Origin: Pseudoflavonifractor intestinihominis | Lineage (GTDB): Bacteria; Bacillota; Clostridia; Oscillospirales; Oscillospiraceae | Assembly (NCBI RefSeq): GCF_040096055.1 | Contig: NZ_JBBMFK010000013.1 | Coordinates: 1-64,000, forward strand | DNA: 64,000 nucleotides | Direction: 5' to 3' | Shown here: in pieces, positions 23,542 to 29,969 of the stretch | Position numbering within the stretch: the first letter of the stretch is position 1 | Layout of the letters: each line of letters opens with the position of its first letter | Program-made: the position numbers and the translations under genes | The notes under the pieces: generated by a model | The model's database searches: none | Told to the model about the DNA's origin: nothing | The model's input: the letters and a program-made list of their open reading frames with translations, nothing else

Positions 23542-24084
23542 TGCCTCAGCTGCTGCAGAGGTTTTATGGTTTCGCATCTGTTCCTTCAGAACCAAGTCGG
23601 GAATGATGATGCACCACAGATAGGCGGCATACATCCGCACAGCCTTTTTGGAGTGCCGGTAGTATGTGGATGAAGGCATTCCAAGCGTCAGGAACGCATC
23701 TTCATTTGTCCTGCAATACGCATTAAAATACCGGCCGGAAAGGATTTTGTAGTAGAGTTCCCCATGGCGCTGGTCTTCTTTGACCAAGAGCAGTGCAGAT
23801 TCCAGGATAGAGAGCAGCTGCATGGAGTGACCCATATCGGTCAGTCGTTCCGCAATGCGTTTCCGGTCTGTATCGTGGTCATAGTCGATGGCCAGATTGA
23901 TAAAATCGGTAATGGATTGTCGGCGCCCCTCGTAACACATCTCATCCAATTCACCCAGGCTTTGCGCGGCAGCCCGCAGCATAGGGCCATATACCCGCAG
24001 TAAGGTTTCTGTCTTCTGGACTTCTTCGTCTGTGACATTCTGTAAAATGTCTAACTTCTGAAGAAAAAGTGTGAACTTATCCAA
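23539..24084 (-). CDS. ArpU/sigma-like regulator, 181 aa
   Basis: An all-helical 181-residue protein (MDKFTLFLQKLDILQNVTDE). The C-terminal region (YYKILSGRYFNAYCRTNEDA, FLTLGMPSSTYYRHSKKAVR) has the Tyr-Tyr-Arg-His HTH pattern of ArpU and small phage sigma-like late regulators. No metal or catalytic motif. It is transcribed from the divergent region 24085-24337 opposite the XRE/ImmA switch, the place where an element-encoded activator would be expected. Its stop codon touches the candidate centromere repeats. The ArpU match is by pattern only. Confidence 0.65.
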   Translation of the reverse strand: MDKFTLFLQKLDILQNVTDEEVQKTETLLRVYGPMLRAAAQSLGELDEMCYEGRRQSITDFINLAIDYDHDTDRKRIAERLTDMGHSMQLLSILESALLLVKEDQRHGELYYKILSGRYFNAYCRTNEDAFLTLGMPSSTYYRHSKKAVRMYAAYLWCIIIPDLVLKEQMRNHKTSAAAEA

Positions 24085-24337
24085 TTCGCTTACCTCCCTT
24101 TGTGTATCGTTCAGCCGGACATACGCTCCATTCGCTTGATTTCAACGTAAATTCTATAAAGTTCCTGTTCGTTCTGCTTGACAACACAGTAAAGTCCCTT
24201 TATAATGCAATTAAGTTCCAACAAATTCTTGAAAGTTCCTTAAAGTTCTATAATCAAAATAGCAGGTGACTCGCGAGTTGTCAATAGAAGTTTTGAAATT
24301 TCGACCGAGAGATCACCGGCAGAAAGAGGACGACTTA
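24085..24337. promoter_or_regulatory. divergent control region with five helically phased AAAGTTCC boxes
   Basis: Boxes near AAAGTTCCT start at 24158, 24191, 24212, 24232 and 24242. The separations are 33, 21, 20 and 10 bases, all near whole helical turns, so a protein could bind one face of the DNA. The palindrome ACTCGCGAGT follows at 24269-24278. The boxes overlap the plus-strand promoter, which suggests autorepression by the XRE protein encoded at 24338. Confidence 0.78.
24178..24206 (+). promoter_or_regulatory. consensus sigma-A promoter for the XRE gene
   Basis: TTGACA (24178-24183), 17-base spacer, TATAAT (24201-24206), with an AAAGTCCCT box inside the spacer. The predicted leader is about 125 bases. 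Confidence 0.88.
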
Positions 24338-24775
24338 ATGAAAACAATTGGCGAAAAGATTCGTGAGTGCCGCATCCGTCTCAACTTAACACAGGCTGAT
24401 TTATCGGAAAAAACAGGGCTCACTGTACGTACAGTTTCCAAGTATGAAACGGATTCTGTCACGCCTCGTGGCCTAAACTTGCATAAGTTGGCAACTGTAC
24501 TCGGTGTAGCCGAAGCGTATCTGCTGAATCCGGAGATTGAAGATCCAACCTATGGCTTGGAAGAGGCGCCATACATTGAGGCGGCACGAGAACAATATGG
24601 GCGGAAGGGAGCAGACGACATGGGTAGTCTCCTCTCCGGTGTGCAAACCATGTTTGCAGGCGGTGATATCCCTCAGGAAGAGAAGGATCTGTTCTTCCAG
24701 GCAGTCATGCAGGCGTATCTGGAGTGCAAAGAAGAGGCACGCAACAAGTTCACACCGAAGAAGTATCGCAAGTAA
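24338..24775 (+). CDS. ImmR-like XRE transcriptional regulator
   Basis: ATG 24338 follows AGAGGA. The 145-residue protein starts with an XRE HTH (IGEKIRECRIRLNLTQADLS, GLTVRTVSKYETDSVTPRGL) followed by a helical C-terminus (DMGSLLSGVQTMFAGGDIPQ). It is directly upstream of an ImmA-like metallopeptidase gene, the arrangement of ImmR/ImmA in ICEBs1 and related elements. There the repressor keeps the element quiescent until it is cleaved. The phased AAAGTTCC boxes are the likely operator. The assignment is by domain and gene pair, not close similarity. Confidence 0.85.
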   Translation: MKTIGEKIRECRIRLNLTQADLSEKTGLTVRTVSKYETDSVTPRGLNLHKLATVLGVAEAYLLNPEIEDPTYGLEEAPYIEAAREQYGRKGADDMGSLLSGVQTMFAGGDIPQEEKDLFFQAVMQAYLECKEEARNKFTPKKYRK

Positions 24776-24801
24776 TCTGAACCTCTTTTGGGGGATTCCC
24801 G

Positions 24802-24870
24802 ATGGAGTACAGATTATGGGACAACGAAACTGTTACTATGACCGTATCAGGTGAAATCGGTCTGTTTTGA
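24802..24870 (+). CDS. possible 22-aa leader peptide
   Basis: ATG 24802 to TGA 24870 encodes MEYRLWDNETVTMTVSGEIG plus two residues. GGGGG lies about seven bases upstream, and the stop is six bases before the ImmA ribosome binding site. It could couple translation from the XRE gene to ImmA, or be chance. Confidence 0.3.
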   Translation: MEYRLWDNETVTMTVSGEIGLF

Positions 24871-24885
24871 ATCGAGGTGCTGGAA

Positions 24886-25425
24886 ATGCGTGCAGAGGAT
24901 ATCAAGCGTGAAGTGGCTCGTCTGAAGATCAAGTTCAAGACATCGGATGCAGCGGAGATGTGTGACGCGTTGGGGATTCGTGTTTCCAAATTCTCCATGG
25001 GAATTAGCGAAAAAGCCTGTAAAGGTTTTTTCATGGTTCAGGATAGGATCAAAGTTGCTGTTCTGAATAGCGATCTTGATGAACGAATCCAAAATGTGAT
25101 TCTGCCGCATGAGTTGGCACATGGAGTTCTGCATGTGGATCGCAGAATTCGCACGTTTCATGAACTGTCCTACCTGGATGAGACCGATTTTCTTGAACGG
25201 GAGGCAAATATCTTTGCTGCGGAGTTCCTGATAGATGATACATCGCTCTTTGATGTGGCAAACAGTCAGGCGGACTTTTTCCAAATGGCCAATTTGCTGA
25301 ATGTACCTCCAGAACTTCTGGATTTCAAATTAAGACTACTCAAACAACAGGGGCATCGTGTCAATGCGCTCTATATTGCGCAGTCGGATTTTCTCAAACG
25401 GGATATTAGTAAGCCTCTAATCTGA
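24886..25425 (+). CDS. ImmA/IrrE-family metallopeptidase
   Basis: ATG 24886 is chosen with GAGG seven bases upstream; the GTG at 24877 overlaps that site. 179 residues. The zinc motif HELAH (about residues 75-79, within ILPHELAHGVLHVD) is followed by the third-ligand region EREANIFAAEFLI. This is the ImmA/IrrE family, which in ICEBs1 cleaves the ImmR repressor. Here it should act on the XRE protein encoded just upstream, giving a proteolytic induction switch. What activates it is not visible. Confidence 0.9.
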   Translation: MRAEDIKREVARLKIKFKTSDAAEMCDALGIRVSKFSMGISEKACKGFFMVQDRIKVAVLNSDLDERIQNVILPHELAHGVLHVDRRIRTFHELSYLDETDFLEREANIFAAEFLIDDTSLFDVANSQADFFQMANLLNVPPELLDFKLRLLKQQGHRVNALYIAQSDFLKRDISKPLI

Positions 25426-25487
25426 ACCGCAGATTCCGGTGAATGCCGTGAAATACTATCACGCAAAGTCCTTATGGGGGTATGAAG

Positions 25488-25646
25488 ATGATAGCTACCA
25501 AAGAGAACGTATGCTGGGTGGATTGGGAAAATCGTGTCATCTCCTTCCGCGATTTTGCGCACGCCGAGCTGCGGGTATTTGAGGAGCGGGAAAAGATGCT
25601 GAAGTATGTGTTGGATGCGGTAGAACAGGGCTTTCGGATTCAATAA
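25488..25646 (+). CDS. small hypothetical protein, 52 aa
   Basis: ATG 25488 to TAA 25644-25646, with GGGGGT about seven bases upstream; an in-frame ATG at 25482 is too close to it. The product (MIATKENVCWVDWENRVISF, RDFAHAELRVFEEREKMLKY) looks like a folded alpha/beta peptide. It lies between immA and the IreB-like gene in the same direction. No family recognised. Confidence 0.6.
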   Translation: MIATKENVCWVDWENRVISFRDFAHAELRVFEEREKMLKYVLDAVEQGFRIQ

Positions 25647-25664
25647 CGAGAGGGGGCTTCTGAC

Positions 25665-25931
25665 GTGTCTGATGCCGAGAGATTACAACAGATTCATGCA
25701 GCGCTCATGCAGCGTGGTTATTCACCTATTAGGCAGATCGTTGGATTCCTTCTGACCGGTGATCCGACCTACATCACGAATTATAACGGTGCAAGAACAC
25801 TGGCCGGCCAAATCAATCGAACAGATTTATTGGCTGATATCGTGTCATATTATCTGGAGGAACATCAGCTCATGGAACCTGATATCAAGCACAAAGAACA
25901 GATCCTCCCGGCTGGTGAAAGGTGCGGATGA
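25665..25931 (+). CDS. IreB-family (UPF0297) regulatory protein
   Basis: GTG 25665 with AGAGGGGG upstream. 88 residues. The segment ALMQRGYSPIRQIVGFLLTG and the following DPTYITNYNGARTLAGQI match the IreB core (Y-x-P-x-x-Q-I-V-G-Y-L-L-S-G-D-P-x-Y-I). DLLADIVSYYLEEH is the usual final helix. IreB is normally a core-genome phosphoprotein, a substrate of the PASTA kinase IreK that tunes cell-wall stress responses. Here the N-terminal extension that carries the phosphorylated Thr is very short. A copy inside a mobile element is unusual. Confidence 0.82.
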   Translation: MSDAERLQQIHAALMQRGYSPIRQIVGFLLTGDPTYITNYNGARTLAGQINRTDLLADIVSYYLEEHQLMEPDIKHKEQILPAGERCG

Positions 25932-25941
25932 ATAGTATCAT

Positions 25942-26202
25942 AGATTTTCCATATGGTTTGAACCACACAATGTCCAAGAGCAGGGCTATGATGTGTCCAT
26001 CGGTGAGGACACCAATATCCTGTCCTATACGGATGTGGCCGATCTCAGTGAGTATGCCATCCCTGCCATGCAGTGGGCCGTGGGCGCCGGAATCATCAAC
26101 GGCACCGGCGACGGCTCCACCCTCACTCCCCAGGGCCAGGCCACCCGCGCCTAGGCGGCGGTGATGCTCATGCGGTTCTGTGAGGAATATGTAGTCTGGT
26201 AA
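25942..26202 (+). pseudogene. SLH-domain fragment with an amber stop
   Basis: In one frame the sequence reads FEPHNVQEQGYDVSIGEDTN, ILSYTDVADLSEYAIPAMQW and TGDGSTLTPQGQATRA. Then comes TAG at 26152-26154, then AAVMLMRFCEEYVVW and the natural stop at 26200-26202. This is a single C-terminal SLH domain. In the intact SLH gene of this window the codon after TRA is CAG, so the TAG is one C-to-T change. The fragment is GC-rich, unlike its neighbours, and lacks a start, so it is a chromosomal remnant caught in the element. Confidence 0.85.
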
Positions 26203-26211
26203 CTGCACTAG

Positions 26212-26241
26212 AAGGCGCCTGCGAATGTTCGCAGGCGCCTT
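26212..26241 (+). terminator. intrinsic terminator
   Basis: AAGGCGCCTGCGAA (26212-26225) pairs perfectly with TTCGCAGGCGCCTT (26228-26241). The loop is TG. The T-run is weak, but the stem is 14 bp. Confidence 0.75.
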
Positions 26242-26324
26242 TACAATGTCCATGGTGTTTTTTGAATTCTTCTGTGAGATTTCTGATTATAGGCAGATGG
26301 GCGGCGGCGTAATTTCTGGTATGA

Positions 26325-26353
26325 TTGTTGTAATCTTCACTACATGGTATGAT
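26325..26353 (+). promoter_or_regulatory. promoter candidate for the DNA-metabolism operon
   Basis: TTGTTG (26325-26330), 17-base spacer, TATGAT (26348-26353). The leader to the first gene is about 215 bases. Confidence 0.5.
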
Positions 26354-26473
26354 TCCTTTGTACTTATTAGAAAACCTTTCCCCTTGGGAATCTAACTAAG
26401 CAGTGATTAGCGAGTCATGTAAGGCTCGCAAAAATGGAAAGGCACTCCAACCGGACAGGTAGGGGGCCGCAAA

Positions 26474-26519
26474 AGTGCGCTTTGATTTGTGATGACGCAA
26501 ATCGAAGTGCTATTTTTTT
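26474..26519 (+). terminator. attenuator-like terminator in the operon leader
   Basis: AGTGC-GCTTTGATTTG pairs with CAAATCGAAGTGCT with small mismatches, followed by seven T within TATTTTTTTG. It lies between the promoter and the gene at 26577, so expression would require readthrough or antitermination. Confidence 0.65.
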
Positions 26520-26576
26520 GTCCAAATTCCGTTTGAACAGCGGATTTGAGAATAATTTGAAAGGCGGTATTGACCA

Positions 26577-27734
26577 ATGACAGACCAGAAAATTTACGCA
26601 GACAACTTCCGATGCACATTTGATGACCCAGGTGATTTCATTCAATTCCTGAAGGAACGGAAAGAGAACAGCCGCTGGATGACAGCGCCGTCCCGGAACC
26701 TCGTGTTCGAGTCCTTGGAGAAGAACACGCAGATGGGCGAACTGTACCTGAAGCTCTATGACCACGACGGCCGCGCGGAAATTATTGCCGACACGATGGA
26801 GAACACCAGCTTGTTGCTCAAGGTCAACGGTGAGACTTACCCTGTGCGATCCTGTGCAATCAAATCGATTTTGGAACGGGCCCGCATTTCCGGGCACGCC
26901 CTGAACAAGGTATCCAAGTCGATCTTCACACAGATCCTGAACTACTGCATGGATGTCGCTTCCGGGGACAGTCTTATCAAGGTGGCGGACGACAAGGTTT
27001 CTGCAGTACACGGCGGGGACCCGAAGGATTACGCCATTCTGGAGATTCTTCCGCTGGTCCAGTGTGTCCGGTCTATTCTGGATCGAGACTTTGCGGGAAA
27101 TCACTTCCTGACAGCCAATTTCGACCATTCCATCGTAACAGCTATCTGGAGCTTGGATGGCCAGGCCAATGAGCTGATGGAGACCTACCGGCAGGCCGTT
27201 GCGGAAAAGGGTGTGACCGAGGCGATGTCTGCCCGGCCCGGGCTGCGCTTCACTACGTCGGATGTCGGCGTGAGTGCGGCCAACCTGTATCCTATCCTGC
27301 TTCTGGGCGGCAGCAATCGAATCATTCCGCTGGGGGACCCTTTGAAGCTAGACCATAAGAACGGTGCAGACCTGGATGCCTTCGCGTCCAGCATGGATCA
27401 GCTCTATGCCTGCTTCAAGGAGTCGATCGAACGGCAGCAACAGCTGCTGAATGTGGAGATCCGCTATCCCTATACCACAATGCTCGGGGTTCTCAAGCGT
27501 ATCGGCATCACCAAGAAAATGAGCTATGAGGTAGCAGACCTTTTCGCCGGCCAGTCTGGTGTAAGTTCTGGATGTAATGCCTATCAGCTCTATCTGGCCA
27601 TGTCGGATGTGATTTTCCTTGCACAGTGCGAAGGCGCCAGCGCCTACCGCATTGCACAGTTGGAAGAAAACATCGCGCGTGCTCTGCGCATCAACTGGCA
27701 TGAGTACGATCGGCCCGGTGACTTCAAGTGGTGA
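26577..27734 (+). CDS. hypothetical protein, first gene of the DNA-metabolism operon
   Basis: 385 residues with AAAGGCGG nine bases before the ATG. N-terminal residues resemble a small alpha/beta domain (TDQKIYADNFRCTFDDPGDF). A central helical section (ALNKVSKSIFTQILNYCMDV, DKVSAVHGGDPKDYAILEIL) recalls the phage/plasmid DUF932 group in outline, but not clearly enough to name. The remainder is mostly helical and complete. No catalytic motif was found. As the first gene ahead of exonuclease, helicase and primase genes it may be a replication or recombination accessory. Confidence 0.7.
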   Translation: MTDQKIYADNFRCTFDDPGDFIQFLKERKENSRWMTAPSRNLVFESLEKNTQMGELYLKLYDHDGRAEIIADTMENTSLLLKVNGETYPVRSCAIKSILERARISGHALNKVSKSIFTQILNYCMDVASGDSLIKVADDKVSAVHGGDPKDYAILEILPLVQCVRSILDRDFAGNHFLTANFDHSIVTAIWSLDGQANELMETYRQAVAEKGVTEAMSARPGLRFTTSDVGVSAANLYPILLLGGSNRIIPLGDPLKLDHKNGADLDAFASSMDQLYACFKESIERQQQLLNVEIRYPYTTMLGVLKRIGITKKMSYEVADLFAGQSGVSSGCNAYQLYLAMSDVIFLAQCEGASAYRIAQLEENIARALRINWHEYDRPGDFKW

Positions 27735-27739
27735 GCGCC

Positions 27740-27967
27740 ATGGGAATCTATCGTGTCCCTTTGGTTTGGCAGATGTACGGGCATATGGATGTGGAGGCCA
27801 AGTCATTGCACGAGGCAATCGAGTATGCGCTTGGCCCGGAATGCCCGTTGCCTGAAGGCAGCTATGTGGATGATTCCATTATGGTGGATACCATTGCAAT
27901 GGAGTGCCATGATGAAGCCCGCAGCAAGGAAATTCAAGCGTATTTGAAGAAGAACGGGGGTGAATAA
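27740..27967 (+). CDS. small hypothetical protein, 75 aa
   Basis: ATG 27740, five bases after the preceding stop codon. The product (MGIYRVPLVWQMYGHMDVEA, KSLHEAIEYALGPECPLPEG) looks like a compact alpha/beta domain with an acidic end. It touches the next gene (stop at 27967, start at 27968). No family recognised; part of the operon. Confidence 0.68.
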   Translation: MGIYRVPLVWQMYGHMDVEAKSLHEAIEYALGPECPLPEGSYVDDSIMVDTIAMECHDEARSKEIQAYLKKNGGE

Positions 27968-28510
27968 ATGTCTGATTGGGCAAGTGGAATCGTTGATGTG
28001 ACCGGGACGAAAGCCTCCATTGAGGCGTTCTTGAACCGGTTCCTCTATGATGCTGAGCCATCGACTGTACCGGGCGTAAGATACTTTGCTCGGAGCGTAC
28101 TCTATGAGAGCCGCGATAAGATCCAGGAAGATCTCGATAGTGTCTTTTTGGATGTGCCGGAAGGCGAAGAGCGGGAGTATCGAGTCTATCCGGAGTTTGC
28201 GTGGTCTGCGGCTTATTGCCTTGCGGGGCTCTATTCCATGAAGTATCCCGGACAGTGTGCCGGGTTGGCAGATGCCTGTGTGGAAGACCAGGTCGATGTC
28301 ATAATCCGCACAAAAGCTGCATCTGAAGGTTTTCAGGAGCTGATCCAATGCAACCGGATCGGTGTCCTCATATGCCAGGCAGATTCACTACACAATGCTC
28401 GCTGCAAGAACTGCGGCCAGATCGAGTCCATGGCAGATTTTGAGACCCTGGACGATTTGGAGTGTTCTGAATGCGGCGGCACCGAATTTGAAATGAGCGA
28501 GGAGATGTAA
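27968..28510 (+). CDS. hypothetical protein with C-terminal zinc ribbon
   Basis: 180 residues. The C-terminal 40 residues have two CxxC pairs (CKNCGQIESM and LECSECGGTEF), a classic zinc ribbon. The N-terminal part (GIVDVTGTKASIEAFLNRFL) has the beta-alpha start seen in phage Api92-like/YubB-type ferredoxin-fold proteins, a loose resemblance. It starts directly at the stop of the previous gene and ends 2 bases before the YqaJ gene. The role is probably nucleic-acid linked. Confidence 0.72.
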   Translation: MSDWASGIVDVTGTKASIEAFLNRFLYDAEPSTVPGVRYFARSVLYESRDKIQEDLDSVFLDVPEGEEREYRVYPEFAWSAAYCLAGLYSMKYPGQCAGLADACVEDQVDVIIRTKAASEGFQELIQCNRIGVLICQADSLHNARCKNCGQIESMADFETLDDLECSECGGTEFEMSEEM

Positions 28511-28512
28511 CT

Positions 28513-29547
28513 ATGGCGCTGGATTTGAATTATAAGCCGATTGCTCTTGTGGATACCTCCACCTTAACGGAGGAAGAGTGGCTTGCCTGGCGGAAGAAGG
28601 GAATTGGCGGTAGCGATGTCGCTGCCGCCCTTCATCTTTCTCCATACAAAACGGCACGAGATCTGTACTTCGACAAGATTGGGGTTGAACCAACTGTCGA
28701 GCAGCCGGACAAGTCCATCACATTTGCCATTGGCCACCTGCTGGAGGATGTGGTTGCTCAGATCTTTTCCAAGAAGACCGGGTTCACCGTATACCGGGAT
28801 CAGACGATGTATCAGCATCCGCTTTTCCCGTTCCTGCTGGCTGATGTGGACAGATTTCTTATCCTCCCGGATGGCAGGAAAGCCATTTTGGAGTGTAAGA
28901 CGGCCCACTACAACATGCAGTATCTCTGGGCCAACGGAAGTGTGCCGCGCCATTACGAGCTCCAGGTGCGCCACTACATGAGCGTTATGAACATCGATGT
29001 CGCATACATTGCATGCCTCTTTTCCAACCATGAAGATGATTTCGTGTGGCAGCGTATTGATCGCGACCTTGATGACGAGGAAAACACGATCTACTTTCTG
29101 GAGGACTTCTGGAAAAATTATGTCTGCCTGCGTAAAGAGCCTCCGCTGACGGAAAAGCCCGATTTGGTGCTTGAGACAATCCGCAGTTTTTCGGGTCTGG
29201 CAGATAAGAATGCTCCCTGCATCCAGTTGGAAGAGCATTTTGCCAGCCAACTGGAACAGATCATCGCATGGAAAGAAGAGAAGTGTGAACTGGATCGGCA
29301 ATCGCGGCAGTTGGGCAGCAAAATCAAGAGTGCTTATGCCCCGATCGTAGAGCTGATGGGTACCGCATGCAAGGCCTCCTGTCAGGGCAATGACGGAATC
29401 TATGCCGTTTCCTATGTCCCTGGGTATCGGGAAGGTATTTCCAAGACTCAACTGTCCCAACTGCGTGCACAGTATCCGGAGATCTACCGCGATTTTGCGG
29501 ATGTGACCGAATACCGCACATTCGATGTGAAGAAGAGCAACCTGTAA
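28513..29547 (+). CDS. YqaJ-family (lambda-type) recombination exonuclease
   Basis: 344 residues. The signature WLAWRKKGIGGSDVAAALHL, then the helix with GHLLEDVVAQIF (Glu ligand), the Asp in FLLADVDRFLI, and the E-x-K of ILECKTAHYNM form the PD-(D/E)xK metal site in the right order. HYELQVRHYMSVMNI supplies the conserved Gln. These enzymes resect double-stranded ends to leave 3' single strands for annealing. A downstream gene encodes an annealing-like protein, so the operon has a Red-type pair. C-terminal residues 250-344 are helical and typical for the longer members. Confidence 0.92.
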   Translation: MALDLNYKPIALVDTSTLTEEEWLAWRKKGIGGSDVAAALHLSPYKTARDLYFDKIGVEPTVEQPDKSITFAIGHLLEDVVAQIFSKKTGFTVYRDQTMYQHPLFPFLLADVDRFLILPDGRKAILECKTAHYNMQYLWANGSVPRHYELQVRHYMSVMNIDVAYIACLFSNHEDDFVWQRIDRDLDDEENTIYFLEDFWKNYVCLRKEPPLTEKPDLVLETIRSFSGLADKNAPCIQLEEHFASQLEQIIAWKEEKCELDRQSRQLGSKIKSAYAPIVELMGTACKASCQGNDGIYAVSYVPGYREGISKTQLSQLRAQYPEIYRDFADVTEYRTFDVKKSNL

Positions 29548-29630
29548 AGGGGCTGCAGTGCGACCGGTATGCATGGCAACACTGATTAAGAAGTTGGAAT
29601 CAATGAAGATTTGGAGGTGACTGAATTTCT

Positions 29631-29969
29631 ATGACATATGTATGCTCTCCACTGTCGGCGGCCACAAGGGCGGAAATGCTCTCAAATGCGGCCAAGGCGA
29701 AGAACTATATGGGACTGGCAGAACGGGAGTTTGGGGATCGCGCTGTTGCTCCTCACGCCTTCCTGCCGTACCTACTGGATGATGGTGTTCCGGAGGAACG
29801 AACTCTGGCAGTTGAGTTTGGCAAGAAACTGTTGGCGCTGTGCACGCGGCTTGTGGTCTATGGATCCAGAGTGTCGGCGGGTATGCAGGGAGAAATTGCT
29901 ATGGCTGAGCAACTCGGAATTCCAATCTACTATCGAACGGAAACCGGAGGGGTGCGGGATGCGATGTAA
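29631..29969 (+). CDS. DUF7768/DUF4406-like nucleoside-binding fold protein
   Basis: 112 residues. YVCSPLSAATRAEMLSNAAK, APHAFLPYLLDDGVPEERTL, LCTRLVVYGSRVSAGMQGEI and AEQLGIPIYY follow the DUF4406/DUF7768 pattern of a Rossmann-like fold related to nucleoside 2-deoxyribosyltransferases. The catalytic role is not proven for this group. The last bases overlap the RecD2 start by 11. Such genes are frequent in phage and conjugative element operons. Confidence 0.8.
   Translation: MTYVCSPLSAATRAEMLSNAAKAKNYMGLAEREFGDRAVAPHAFLPYLLDDGVPEERTLAVEFGKKLLALCTRLVVYGSRVSAGMQGEIAMAEQLGIPIYYRTETGGVRDAM

Larger units (their letters stand above)
26203..26576. other. non-coding leader region of the DNA-metabolism operon
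   Basis: No gene seen. It contains the terminator at 26212-26241, a promoter at 26325-26353, two TGGTATGATT repeats (26317 and 26345) and a second terminator at 26474-26519 that precedes the first gene of the operon. Confidence 0.6.

Noticed and set aside
26577..27734. DUF932 assignment for the first operon gene
   Set aside because: Outline similarity only; no diagnostic motif was found, so left as hypothetical.
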